In this document: positions 1 through 7,302 of the stretch, one piece after another | How positions within the stretch are numbered: the first letter of the stretch is position 1 | Layout: each line of letters opens with the position of its first letter | Source of the DNA: Nitrospinaceae bacterium | Lineage (GTDB): Bacteria; Nitrospinota; Nitrospinia; Nitrospinales; Nitrospinaceae | DNA length: 64,000 nucleotides | Assembly (NCBI GenBank): GCA_024644405.1 | Contig: JAHELC010000004.1 | Span: 1-64,000, forward strand | Reading direction: 5' to 3' | Notes under the pieces: model-generated | The model's database searches: none | The model's input: the letters and a program-made list of their open reading frames with translations, nothing else | Told to the model about the DNA's origin: nothing | Translations under genes and position numbers: made by a program

Positions 1-24
1 GTCAACGAATTGCTGGATAAATAA
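1..24 (+). CDS. Possible 3' end of an upstream gene
   Basis: The first 24 bases read as seven sense codons (VNELLDK) and a TAA stop in frame 1. Nothing but an open frame running in from the window edge supports it, so it may be chance. No function can be given. Confidence 0.2.
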   Translation, partial: VNELLDK

Positions 25-102
25 ACCCTTACAGGCGGGTCTATCGTTTCGTGGAATTTAAAACTGAACCGGGAAATAGGCATTTCCCCTTTTTGGCTTA
101 AT

Positions 103-120
103 GAATGTCCGCTTTTGGCC
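103..120 (+). repeat. Direct repeat, left copy (flanks the acyltransferase gene)
   Basis: An 18-base sequence beginning GAATGTCCGC recurs exactly at 1132-1149. Both copies are followed within a few bases by GCTGCC. The pair are direct repeats about 1.03 kb apart and enclose only the acyltransferase gene at 331-1011, which suggests a small cassette or an interspersed intergenic repeat. No transposase is present. Confidence 0.6.
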
Positions 121-157
121 GGTTGCTGCCAATCAAAGGCGTTAGGTGAGCGTCTAC

Positions 158-250
158 TTTGGGTGAGTGTGAAAGACTCCATTTGATACTGAGAAGTGGC
201 CTTATAGTGGCCCACAGAACACGCCCACGACAGCCAATCCCTCACCCAAA
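158..250. repeat. Long-range inverted repeat upstream of the acyltransferase gene
   Basis: TTTGGGTGAG at 158-167 is repeated as its exact reverse complement CTCACCCAAA at 241-250, 73 bases apart. The region between holds an imperfect hairpin around GTGGCC/GGCCCAC (about 196-215). It lies just upstream of the promoter at 260-288. It could be a regulator site pair or an RNA stem; the sequence alone does not decide. The rest of 25-324 holds nothing else I recognise. Confidence 0.4.
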
Positions 251-259
251 CTCAGCTAC

Positions 260-288
260 TTGACATCTTTGCCCGATTAGAGTCTACT
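260..288 (+). promoter_or_regulatory. Sigma-70-type promoter of the acyltransferase gene
   Basis: A perfect -35 TTGACA (260-265) is followed after 17 bases by TCTACT (283-288, four of six matches to TATAAT). The start codon lies about 36 bases downstream of the expected transcription start, preceded by GAGGAG and GGGAG ribosome-binding sequences. Confidence 0.5.
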
Positions 289-330
289 TCCGGTATTCCG
301 AACTTCTCATGAGGAGAGGGAGTTTTGGAA

Positions 331-1011
331 ATGCCTTACATTTCATACTTTGGCAGCCCTGTCTATGAAGCACGGGTTTGCACATCCCTGGAAGAAATAG
401 TCGAATGCCAGGAGCTGATGTATGTTCTTTTAACTGGTTCCTATTATGGCGGGCAGAATGTCGACCTAATTAGAAAATGGCTGGGTCCCATCGAAAACCA
501 AGTTTATCTAGGTGCTTACTCCAAACAAAATGGCTGTCTCCAGGGAACATTTCGGCTGTTGCCAGATTTCAACCCTACCATTCATTCAAATTTATACGAT
601 GAGGTCTTGGATTTTTTCTCTTCCGGCCAAAGGCTAATCGACGTAGGAGCTTATATCAGTCCGTTTAAAAAAGAGAGATCATCCTTATTTGAAGCTCTCT
701 TCACTCTCACTGCCCAATACCTATTGGCCAGTGAAATCAATGGGGTTTATATCCAAGTGAAAGAAAATGAAGTGCCAAACTATACGGGTCTAGGATTCAG
801 TCCAGCAAGCACTCCTTTTCAACCACTCGGTTGGGATCATTGCTGGAGAGCAATGTTTATGCGTTTTGATCAGATAACCCAGCGTTATGCCAATCCAGAC
901 TTTCAAACTTGCTGGCGGAAAAAGTCAAAAGAGGATTTTAGATTCGCATTTTGGCACCGCGTGATAACCAAAATTAAAGCCCGCCAAGAATGGGTGATAG
1001 CTGAGGATTAA
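331..1011 (+). CDS. GNAT-fold acyltransferase resembling autoinducer/N-acyl amino acid synthases
   Basis: A 226-residue protein. Residues about 72-80 (GTFRLLPDF) resemble the G-x-x-RLLP strand shared by LuxI-type acyl-homoserine lactone synthases and FeeM/PEP-CTERM-associated N-acyl amino acid synthases. A later segment (YTGLGFSPASTPFQPLGW) fits the C-terminal half of the FeeM-like fold. By family it would use an acyl-ACP donor and an amino-acid-like acceptor in the cytoplasm; the substrates are unknown. ATG 331 is chosen because GGGAG lies 8 bases upstream; an in-frame TTG at 325 is an alternative. It stands alone, has its own promoter and sits between direct repeats, so it may be acquired. 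No LuxR-type regulator or exosortase is nearby. Confidence 0.5.
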   Translation: MPYISYFGSPVYEARVCTSLEEIVECQELMYVLLTGSYYGGQNVDLIRKWLGPIENQVYLGAYSKQNGCLQGTFRLLPDFNPTIHSNLYDEVLDFFSSGQRLIDVGAYISPFKKERSSLFEALFTLTAQYLLASEINGVYIQVKENEVPNYTGLGFSPASTPFQPLGWDHCWRAMFMRFDQITQRYANPDFQTCWRKKSKEDFRFAFWHRVITKIKARQEWVIAED

Positions 1012-1131
1012 CGCTATTACTTTGTAACCATCTTTTTAAAATCTTTTCCATTAACCGGCACCGTCAAATCATACTCTTGCTGAACCATACAATTCAAGTG
1101 CTGCCCTGCCCCTGATAGTTGTACCACAGCC

Positions 1132-1149
1132 GAATGTCCGCTTTTGGCC
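1132..1149 (+). repeat. Direct repeat, right copy (flanks the acyltransferase gene)
   Basis: Exact second copy of the 18-base sequence at 103-120, in the same orientation. It lies 120 bases after the acyltransferase stop codon. The intergenic stretch 1012-1490 otherwise holds only the SRAP relic (1258-1398) and the interspersed repeat (1407-1441). Confidence 0.6.
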
Positions 1150-1257
1150 GAAAGCTGCCCTTTATGAGGAAAGTTTAATGAGGCGATTCGCCGTTCCTGC
1201 TATAATCCCTTCTTTTAAAATATTGAAAACGCAGTTCCAATTTTCCGGTATTCCAGA

Positions 1258-1398
1258 ATGTGTGGACGATTCGGATTTGCGGTACCCCAATCAACGCTCA
1301 TGGCGCATTTCGAGGCGCAAGCGTTTCGCGGTGAGTACCTCGAGCGGTACAACATCGCGCCGACGCAGTCGGTTCCGGTGGCCCCCTTTACAAGGTGA
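1258..1398 (+). pseudogene. 5' remnant of a SRAP-domain (YedK/HMCES) gene
   Basis: ATG at 1258 opens a 46-codon frame starting MCGRFG and later reading RYNIAPTQ, then stopping at TGA 1396-1398. SRAP proteins form a covalent link to abasic sites in single-stranded DNA. Cys2, which becomes the catalytic N-terminal residue, and the N-I-A-P-T-Q segment are diagnostic and intact. Family members are usually over 200 residues, so about three quarters is missing. A TATAAT-like element lies near 1200, but there is no clear ribosome-binding site. An interspersed repeat begins 9 bases after the stop, so the gene was probably truncated there. A functional 46-residue peptide is unlikely. Confidence 0.75.
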
Positions 1399-1406
1399 AG
1401 AATCAT

Positions 1407-1441
1407 GTCGCCCTTTCCTTCGACAGGCTCAGGGTGACAGG
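1407..1441. repeat. Interspersed CTTCGACAGG-type repeat
   Basis: The sequence GTCGCCCTTTCCTTCGACA is shared exactly with 7248-7266 (only the continuation differs), and the core CCTTCGACAGG with 2012-2022. All three copies are intergenic. The motif resembles short interspersed intergenic repeats common in environmental bacterial genomes. This copy sits where the SRAP gene breaks off. Confidence 0.6.
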
Positions 1442-1490
1442 TTTTAAATTGCAGCAGGGTTGTTGGAACTCGCCGTCCGCGGAGGACCCG

Positions 1491-1958
1491 CTATTTTGAA
1501 AACTGGCGGAGGTAGTGGATCAACTGCCACACCTGTTTGTCGGTCAGGCTGGGGAAGGCGTACATGCGGGTATGGGGCGAACCGTTCCTGATGATCCAGA
1601 ACAGTTGTCCGTCCGGTAAAGGTTTCATGGTTTCCGCACAGGTGAAGTTCCTCGGCAGGGGGTTGAAGTCGTAACCGGATTCGGCCCGGCCGTCGCCGTT
1701 CTCGCCGTGACAGGTTTTGCAGGCGATGGGTTGCCCCTGCAGTTGGTAGATGAGCTCACCGGCTTTGAGGTTTTTTTCCTCCGGGGCCAGAGGGTTTTTA
1801 AGGTCCAGGAACTCTTCCGGTGCGGTGGGTGTGCTCCGGTATTGCGGGCAGTTGCCTGCGGCCAGCAATGGTCCGGGGGTGACCATGAACATCAACCAAC
1901 CGATCAAAAGAAATTGCATGCTCCGCTGATAAGCCTGATTTTCAACAATACCCTTCAT
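1491..1958 (-). CDS. Periplasmic monohaem cytochrome c
   Basis: A 155-residue secreted class I cytochrome c. A signal sequence covers roughly residues 1-34 (hydrophobic FLLIGWLMFMV, cleavage after LLAA). The haem-binding motif CKTCH is at 80-84 and a likely distal ligand Met is near 132 (HTRMYAFP). The C-terminal helix (DKQVWQLIHYLRQF) is typical of small electron carriers. The start is supported by GGGAG 5 bases before the ATG. By family it shuttles electrons in the periplasm; its partner cannot be named because no oxidase or reductase gene is adjacent. It lies in the repeat-rich accessory region. Confidence 0.85.
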   Translation of the reverse strand: MKGIVENQAYQRSMQFLLIGWLMFMVTPGPLLAAGNCPQYRSTPTAPEEFLDLKNPLAPEEKNLKAGELIYQLQGQPIACKTCHGENGDGRAESGYDFNPLPRNFTCAETMKPLPDGQLFWIIRNGSPHTRMYAFPSLTDKQVWQLIHYLRQFSK

Positions 1959-2008
1959 AGCTTCTCCCTAATTATGATCATCCTCCAATAATTGTACTAT
2001 ATATCCTG

Positions 2009-2030
2009 CCGTCCTTCGACAGGCACAGGG
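2009..2030. repeat. Interspersed CTTCGACAGG-type repeat, short copy
   Basis: CCTTCGACAGG recurs here between the cytochrome gene and the small lipoprotein gene. It is a partial copy of the family also seen at 1407-1441 and 7248-7279. Confidence 0.45.
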
Positions 2031-2093
2031 CAAGTTTGACAAGGGGGAACTATGGAACTACCTTTAAGGTATACGAACCAACAGGAGGGAGTG

Positions 2094-2354
2094 ATGATTA
2101 AAAAATATCCGGCTTGTTTCCTGATGTTATGGTTTTTGGTTGGGTGTTCCGCGGCTCCAACCCCAAAACCCAAACCCGTTGGAGTGACCGGGGCGGTGCA
2201 AGCGTCCGAGACCATCAAACATGGGAGCTGGTGTGAGGCCTGGAGTAAAGCGGGTGAGTATTGTCTCGCACACTGCGAAGATCCTGAACAGGCGGTTTGC
2301 GAGAATACCGAGATGCTCCGACCCTATTGCAAATGTTTGCCACAACAACCTTAA
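2094..2354 (+). CDS. Small cysteine-rich lipoprotein
   Basis: An 86-residue protein with a lipoprotein signal (ACFLMLWFLVGC) followed by a proline/lysine-rich linker (PTPKPKPVG). The C-terminal half has seven cysteines, including CLAHC and CKC, which suggests disulfides or metal binding in the periplasm. The start is placed at ATG 2094 because AGGAGGG lies just upstream; GTG 2091 is adjacent, and an in-frame ATG at 2052 would put the signal peptide too far inside. I do not recognise the family. It converges with the Slp-like gene 9 bases away. Confidence 0.65.
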   Translation: MIKKYPACFLMLWFLVGCSAAPTPKPKPVGVTGAVQASETIKHGSWCEAWSKAGEYCLAHCEDPEQAVCENTEMLRPYCKCLPQQP

Positions 2355-2363
2355 AGCGGCGGG

Positions 2364-2921
2364 TTACCAAAAGTACGGGTAGTACCAGGGGCCGTAAATC
2401 CGGTTAAAATAAAAGGGGTTGTAAGGATAAGGCCCCCAACGGGCCCCGTAGGGACCATACCGGGGGTACCCATAACCCGGGGCGGGCGCATCCCACAGTT
2501 TCAGCTCTTCGACGGCAATCACGGGAAACTCGTATTCCACTTCCCCGATTTTTCCGGATTGGGTTGCCACCAGCGTACCTCCGCCGGTCACCATGCGGCC
2601 TTTGGTATAGATTGCCGCCTCCAGGTAGCCCGGTTTGCGGAACACAAACCGGCCGCGCGACTCATCGCCGAATTCGGGATACCCAAAGCAATCCAGCTCT
2701 TTTTCCACCACTTCGATTTCAGTCACATTTTTCAGGTTGCGCGTCTCAACAATGATGCCCCCCAGAACCACCTTTTTACCCACATGGGTGTCGGGGGAGA
2801 GCAGTAACTGATGGAAGGACAGGGCGGGATCCACCTGGTGCCGCAACCCCTTTGAAATGGGATGGGCGCAACCCGCCAGCAGGAGCAGGCACAACATCAA
2901 AATCAGCTGAATCGGTTTCAT
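2364..2921 (-). CDS. Slp-family outer-membrane lipoprotein
   Basis: A 185-residue lipoprotein with lipobox LLAGC (Cys18). The central region (about 38-150) follows the Slp/YeaY pattern: GKKVVLGGIIVETRNL, then the segment around SRGRFVF, and GRMVTGGGTLVATQSGKIGE. Slp proteins are outer-membrane lipoproteins of unclear function, induced by starvation or acid in enterobacteria. The C-terminal 35 residues are almost only Tyr, Pro, Gly, Trp and Arg, a low-complexity tail I would not expect in E. coli Slp. Confidence 0.75.
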   Translation of the reverse strand: MKPIQLILMLCLLLLAGCAHPISKGLRHQVDPALSFHQLLLSPDTHVGKKVVLGGIIVETRNLKNVTEIEVVEKELDCFGYPEFGDESRGRFVFRKPGYLEAAIYTKGRMVTGGGTLVATQSGKIGEVEYEFPVIAVEELKLWDAPAPGYGYPRYGPYGARWGPYPYNPFYFNRIYGPWYYPYFW

Positions 2922-3127
2922 GGTTCCCCCGCTTCGATATCACCCGGTGCCCGTTCAGCAACGGCGCCGGGACCGTGGGATTCCTGTTGCCGGGATTTCG
3001 CGATTGGGGATTCACACCACGACATCCGGGATCCGTCGGCTTGGTCTATCCCTTATTTGTACCATATATATAAGGGAAGGTTCTACAATCGCCCGGGCCC
3101 CTCCTCTGGATGGAGGGCGAACACTTG

Positions 3128-3192
3128 CCAATACAGAAATCGATAAAAATCCGATCGAGGAGGTCGACGGCGAAGGTTTTGCCGGGGGTGCC
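3128..3192 (-). repeat. mnmE 3'-end-like repeat A (candidate attachment-site remnant)
   Basis: These 65 bases align without gaps to 7310-7374, the last codons of mnmE, with 56 identities by eye. Read on the minus strand they encode GKTFAVDLLDRIFIDFCIGK, against GKTFVDDLLDQIFVDFCIGK in MnmE. There is no stop after the final Lys. The copy begins 3 bases beyond the mtfA stop codon. The 3' end of mnmE is the integration site of SGI1-type islands, so this may be an att remnant. The rest of the 2922-3195 gap holds a palindrome around 3050-3076 and a GC-rich hairpin near 3096. Confidence 0.65.
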
Positions 3193-3195
3193 TTC

Positions 3196-3987
3196 TTAAT
3201 CTTGATGGGTCGATACTCTCTCTGCCGGATCCTGCCGGTAAAAACCCTGCATGACCTGATACAGTTCCGGGCGATAGCGTTTCATGTGTTCGGGTTTACT
3301 GAAAAAATATTCAGTCACCACCGCGAAAAACTCAGCTTCGTCCGTTGCCGCATAACTGTCAAAAAAAGTAGATTGACCGTGTTCCACTTTGTCGCATAGC
3401 TTCAGGTACGCTTTCGAACAGACATCAACCCATCGTTGATACTCTTCAGGAGTTGCCAGTGGCGGAGTGCCATCTGCACTGCCATCGAGCATGTCCAGTT
3501 TATGGGCAAATTCGTGATAGACCAGATTATGGCCTTGTTCCGGATGCCGGGTTTCTCTTTTCACTGCATCCCAGACCAGTATCACCGGGCCGCGATAATG
3601 GGCCTCGCCGAGTATTGGCATGGGGCCACCCACGGGTTCAGTGTGAGTCTGGAAAAAACCCGTGGGCCTCTCAGGAGACAGGACGGTTGAGGGATAAACA
3701 TAAATCGATTCCACATTGCGGTAATAATTGTTCGGCAACGCGAGTATCAACAAGCATGCATGGGCGGCGATGACGACGCGGATCTCATCGGTCAGTTCAA
3801 GGCCACCGCACCCCAGCCAATGCTTTTCGGCAACAAAGATTTGGATAAGATTTTGTAAGCGCTTTTTTTCTTCCTTATTGAGGTGCTGATAGTAGGGAAT
3901 ATTCTTTTGAATGTGCCTCTCCCACTCGCTTGGGAAAGGAACAGCCAATATTTTTTTCCGCCGCCTCTTACGAAACCAATTCCACAT
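3196..3987 (-). CDS. mtfA: MtfA-family zinc metallopeptidase (peptidase M90)
   Basis: A 263-residue cytosolic protein that aligns in outline with E. coli MtfA, a zinc peptidase that also binds and inactivates the glucose-PTS repressor Mlc. The zinc motif HEFAH is at 158-162, followed by KLDMLDG. A downstream acidic helix (DEAEFFAVVTEYFF, near 210-220) supplies the third ligand in this family. Length matches the family (about 265). There is no Mlc or PTS gene nearby, so only the peptidase role is supported. It lies downstream of the CocE-like hydrolase on the same strand, 79 bases away, within the segment bounded by repeats A and B. Confidence 0.9.
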   Translation of the reverse strand: MWNWFRKRRRKKILAVPFPSEWERHIQKNIPYYQHLNKEEKKRLQNLIQIFVAEKHWLGCGGLELTDEIRVVIAAHACLLILALPNNYYRNVESIYVYPSTVLSPERPTGFFQTHTEPVGGPMPILGEAHYRGPVILVWDAVKRETRHPEQGHNLVYHEFAHKLDMLDGSADGTPPLATPEEYQRWVDVCSKAYLKLCDKVEHGQSTFFDSYAATDEAEFFAVVTEYFFSKPEHMKRYRPELYQVMQGFYRQDPAERVSTHQD

Positions 3988-4066
3988 AAAACTTCACCTC
4001 TTTCAATCGATTTTGTCTCCTCAGAATAACATGCGGTGTTTGAATTTTCCCGCGGCGGTGCGCCGC

Positions 4067-5854
4067 TTATGGTTTGGGGATGACGGGCAGGATCAATCGT
4101 GACGGGTACCGGGTGTTGTGGAAGACCTTCTGGTAGGCCGGGATCGTATGGGTGGCGGTGGCGATGGTTTCTCCGGTATTGGGGTTGCGGTCGTAGCGGG
4201 GAAAGTTGCTGCTGGAAACTTCGAGCCGTATCCGGTGCCCCTGTTTGAAGACGTTGCTGGTCGGCCACAACTGGATCCGGATCTGCACCGGTTCGACTTC
4301 TCTGTCCACATTGGATTCCTGATAACCCCTCCGCAAAATCCCGTCGCACAGATTGTAAGCGGACCCGTCGGGATGCACATCGACCAGCTTGGCTGTGAAG
4401 TCCGTCGAGCGCGCACCGGTGGCCACATACAAAACCGCCTCGACGGGACCCGTCACCTCGACCGCGTCGGTGAGGGGCGGCGTGCTGTACACGAGGACGT
4501 CCGCCCGCGATTCAATTGCGTTTTGCAGTTTCGGTCCGGACCGGTAGCTGAGCATGGCGCCACCGGCAGAGGGTACGGGATTCAACGGGTCGTATAAATA
4601 CACGTCCGGCTGTTCGTTGCCCCCGGGGAGAACGGTGTCCAGCTGGCCGTCGCCGTTCACCGAGTTGGCACGGCCCTGGCTGTGCAGATAGAATGCCGTG
4701 TAACGCGTCCGGGCGAGGGGCCATTCGTTTTCGCTGCGCCACCGGTTGGCACCCATCACAAAAATATTGACGCGCGGCATGTTCAGGGGCGCATCCGTCA
4801 GGCCAAGATGGTGGTCGAACCAGGGGATACTGGGGGCGATGCTGGCGGCGCGATAGGGTGGGGGGTCTTTCAACCCCGGTATTTTGGCCGAGTCGGCGTG
4901 GCCCCAGGGGCCGATGATCAGTTTGCTGTGCGCGGCGACCTGCGGCTTGCCCTGGTGGGTGATGGCCAGGTAGTCCGCGATCTGCGTGGGCAGAAAGGGA
5001 TCGAACCAGCCCGCCATCAGCAGAGTGGGAGCCTCCAGATGTTGCGGGCGCCGGTCGCCATCGATCGTTCTCCAGTAGTCGTCCTTTTCTGGATGCGACA
5101 CCCAGTCGTTGAAAAAATCCGTGTCGCCGATGGCGTGGTCGTCCGCTTCAATAATGGGCAACCCGGCCACCCCTTTTTTTAAATCGTCCATGTCGACTTC
5201 GCGGTCTTCTTCGCCGCGACTGCGGATGGTCCAGTACAGCGCGCTTTCCAGGGAAAAGGCATTGCCGGGATAAAACATTTCGCGGAAACTGGTGCTGGCG
5301 ATCTGGATGAACAGGACGTCGGGCCCGGGATCGGTTTGGTCGGAGATCGCCCATTGGGTATGGCCGAAGGAGGAACCGCCCCACATCGCCAGGCGTTTGT
5401 CGTACCAGGGCTGTTTCGCCAGCCACTGCAGGGTTTCGATGCCATCCTCCCGTTCGTGGATCAATGGATAGAATTTTCCGGTGGACCCGTATCGGCCGCG
5501 CGTGCCCTGGATCACCACCGTGTACCCGCGGCTGGCCCAGTAGCGGGCAATCACATCGGAGCGGATGCGATTGCCCAGCGTGTCGGTAAAGGGGATGCGG
5601 ACCAGCAGGGTGGGGGTTTTTTCCAGGTCCTGGGGAGAATGAACGTCGGCGTTTAATTGGATGCCGTCGCTGGTGGTGAACACGACATGGCGTTGGGTCT
5701 TCACCGCATACGACGCTTCCCGGATTCCCTCGTTCGGAAGAAAAAACCGGTTGGCAAAAAAATCCAGGGAGCTGGCACAGCCCGTTGCCAACACGGCCCA
5801 ATAAAGAAATAAAACAAGGTATGGAGAGCGTCTGTTATTTTTTAAAGAAAACAT
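4067..5854 (-). CDS. CocE/NonD-family (peptidase S15-like) alpha/beta hydrolase lipoprotein
   Basis: A 595-residue hydrolase. From M1 (5854) there is a short basic N-terminus, a hydrophobic stretch and the lipobox-like LATGC near residue 26, so it is probably lipid-anchored outside the cytoplasm. The catalytic triad of the CocE family is visible: nucleophile Ser161 in GGSSFGHTQW, Asp285 in AGWFD, and His319 in GPWGH. The C-terminal jelly-roll (about 370-590) ends with the RIRLEVSSSNFPRYDRN segment typical of X-Pro dipeptidyl-peptidase and cocaine-esterase relatives. The substrate is unknown. An upstream in-frame extension to 5959 runs through repeat B and was rejected because it would bury the signal peptide. 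Confidence 0.9.
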   Translation of the reverse strand: MFSLKNNRRSPYLVLFLYWAVLATGCASSLDFFANRFFLPNEGIREASYAVKTQRHVVFTTSDGIQLNADVHSPQDLEKTPTLLVRIPFTDTLGNRIRSDVIARYWASRGYTVVIQGTRGRYGSTGKFYPLIHEREDGIETLQWLAKQPWYDKRLAMWGGSSFGHTQWAISDQTDPGPDVLFIQIASTSFREMFYPGNAFSLESALYWTIRSRGEEDREVDMDDLKKGVAGLPIIEADDHAIGDTDFFNDWVSHPEKDDYWRTIDGDRRPQHLEAPTLLMAGWFDPFLPTQIADYLAITHQGKPQVAAHSKLIIGPWGHADSAKIPGLKDPPPYRAASIAPSIPWFDHHLGLTDAPLNMPRVNIFVMGANRWRSENEWPLARTRYTAFYLHSQGRANSVNGDGQLDTVLPGGNEQPDVYLYDPLNPVPSAGGAMLSYRSGPKLQNAIESRADVLVYSTPPLTDAVEVTGPVEAVLYVATGARSTDFTAKLVDVHPDGSAYNLCDGILRRGYQESNVDREVEPVQIRIQLWPTSNVFKQGHRIRLEVSSSNFPRYDRNPNTGETIATATHTIPAYQKVFHNTRYPSRLILPVIPKP

Positions 5855-5911
5855 ACTGACATATATACCACTTTTAGAATTTGTTTTCCGGGGGTGGTGC
5901 GCTGCTGTTTG

Positions 5912-5952
5912 CCAATACAAAAATCGTAGAAGCTCTGGACGAGGAGGTCGCC
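5912..5952 (-). repeat. mnmE 3'-end-like repeat B (candidate attachment-site remnant)
   Basis: The first 39 bases match 7310-7348 at 34 positions by eye. On the minus strand the copy reads GDLLVQSFYDFCIGK, matching the MnmE C-terminus DLLDQIFVDFCIGK, again without a stop. It lies 29 bases beyond the nhaA stop codon and upstream of the CocE-like gene, so it separates the two. Copies A, B and C all have the same orientation and share CCAATACA and GAGGAGGTCG blocks. Confidence 0.65.
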
Positions 5953-5981
5953 AAGCCACAAGGGAACAGGGAAAGGCAAAC

Positions 5982-7178
5982 CTAGATTTTTTCCTTTGGC
6001 AGGCTGAGGCGGAGCAGGGCGTAAGCCATCAGGGCGGACAGGATCGAACCCACGAGTATACCCAGGCGATCTCCACGGAAGTAGTCACCACTGCCGTGCT
6101 CGAACGCCAGGCCGGCGATGAACAGGCTCATGGTGAAGCCGATTCCGCAGGCAAATGCTACTCCGAGCAGTTGCATCCATCGGACGTTGTTGGGAAGCGG
6201 AACGAGTCGCAGGCCGACGGCGAGGCCGACAAAAAGTAGAACGCCCAGCGGTTTCCCCACGAGCAATCCCGTTATCACACCCAGGGTCACCGGGTGCGCC
6301 AGGTTTTCGAGGGACATGCCGGCCAGTGACAGCCCGGCATTGGCAAATGCAAACACGGGGAGGATCACGAAAGCCACGGGGCCGTGCAGATTGTGCTCCA
6401 GTTCGCCCAGTAATGGTCTGCCCTGCTCGTCCCGCATCGGGATGCACAAAGCGATCAGAACGCCCGCCAGGGTGGCATGGACACCGGACTTCAGGACGGC
6501 GATCCAGAGCACCACTCCGAGCAGGATGTAACTCGAAGTGCGGGTGATACCAGTCAGGTTCATGGTGACGGCAATCGTCAGAGCCAGCGCGCCCATACCC
6601 AGCGCGCTGAGGGACAGGTCACCGGAATAGAACAGGGCAATGATGATAATGGCTGCCAGGTCATCAAAGATGGCCAATGTGAGTAGAAAGACCTTCAATG
6701 CGGTCGGCACACGCCTGCCGAAAACGCCGAGCAGGGCCAACGCGAAAGCGATATCGGTCGCTACTGGAATGGCCCAGCCATCCATGGCAATGGGATTACT
6801 CCAGTTCATCCAGACATAGATCGCTGCGGGCACCACCATCCCTCCGAGGGCGCCCATGCCGGGCAGGATGATTTGCGGCAACGAGGACAATTCGCCTTCC
6901 ATGAATTCGCGCTTGATCTCCAGCCCCACCAGGAAGAAGAACACGGCCATTAGGCCGTCGTTGATCCAGAGTAGAAGAGGTTTATTGATCGACCAGGCAT
7001 CCACTTGAACGGCAACGGTTGTTTTCATAAGAGCGTTGTAAATCCCTGCCAATGGAGAATTGGCAACCAGCATGGCGATCAGGCCAGCGGCCAACAAAAG
7101 AAGGCCGCTGGCCGACTCCAGTTTCATGAAGTTGCGGAAGGCATCTGGAATAAGTGAGGAATTGTTTTTTTCAGACAT
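5982..7178 (-). CDS. nhaA: NhaA Na+/H+ antiporter
   Basis: A 398-residue inner-membrane protein with about 12 membrane helices. It exchanges two protons for one sodium ion, controlling cytoplasmic pH and sodium. The key aspartates are present: D142 in PVATDIAFALALLG and the ion-binding pair D172-D173 in AIFDDLAAIIIIALFYSG (E. coli D133, D163, D164). The VGLEIKREFMEGEL segment is also characteristic. Length is close to E. coli NhaA (388). It sits between mnmE and repeat B, on the same strand as mnmE, so it may be cargo of an insertion at the mnmE 3' end. No nhaR regulator is adjacent. Confidence 0.95.
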   Translation of the reverse strand: MSEKNNSSLIPDAFRNFMKLESASGLLLLAAGLIAMLVANSPLAGIYNALMKTTVAVQVDAWSINKPLLLWINDGLMAVFFFLVGLEIKREFMEGELSSLPQIILPGMGALGGMVVPAAIYVWMNWSNPIAMDGWAIPVATDIAFALALLGVFGRRVPTALKVFLLTLAIFDDLAAIIIIALFYSGDLSLSALGMGALALTIAVTMNLTGITRTSSYILLGVVLWIAVLKSGVHATLAGVLIALCIPMRDEQGRPLLGELEHNLHGPVAFVILPVFAFANAGLSLAGMSLENLAHPVTLGVITGLLVGKPLGVLLFVGLAVGLRLVPLPNNVRWMQLLGVAFACGIGFTMSLFIAGLAFEHGSGDYFRGDRLGILVGSILSALMAYALLRLSLPKEKI

Positions 7179-7247
7179 AAGGCCCTAGTGTACCGTTAAC
7201 GGGGAGATTGGCAAGATGATATCCGTTGAATGTCCGCGGTAAAGCCG

Positions 7248-7279
7248 GTCGCCCTTTCCTTCGACAAGTTCAGGACAGG
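7248..7279. repeat. Interspersed CTTCGACA-type repeat near mnmE
   Basis: GTCGCCCTTTCCTTCGACA is shared exactly with 1407-1425. This copy lies between nhaA and the mnmE stop codon. The pairing of this repeat with both the mnmE end and the SRAP relic fits a region of repeated insertion. Confidence 0.5.
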
Positions 7280-7302
7280 TTATCGGCCCAGGGTGACAAC
7301 CG

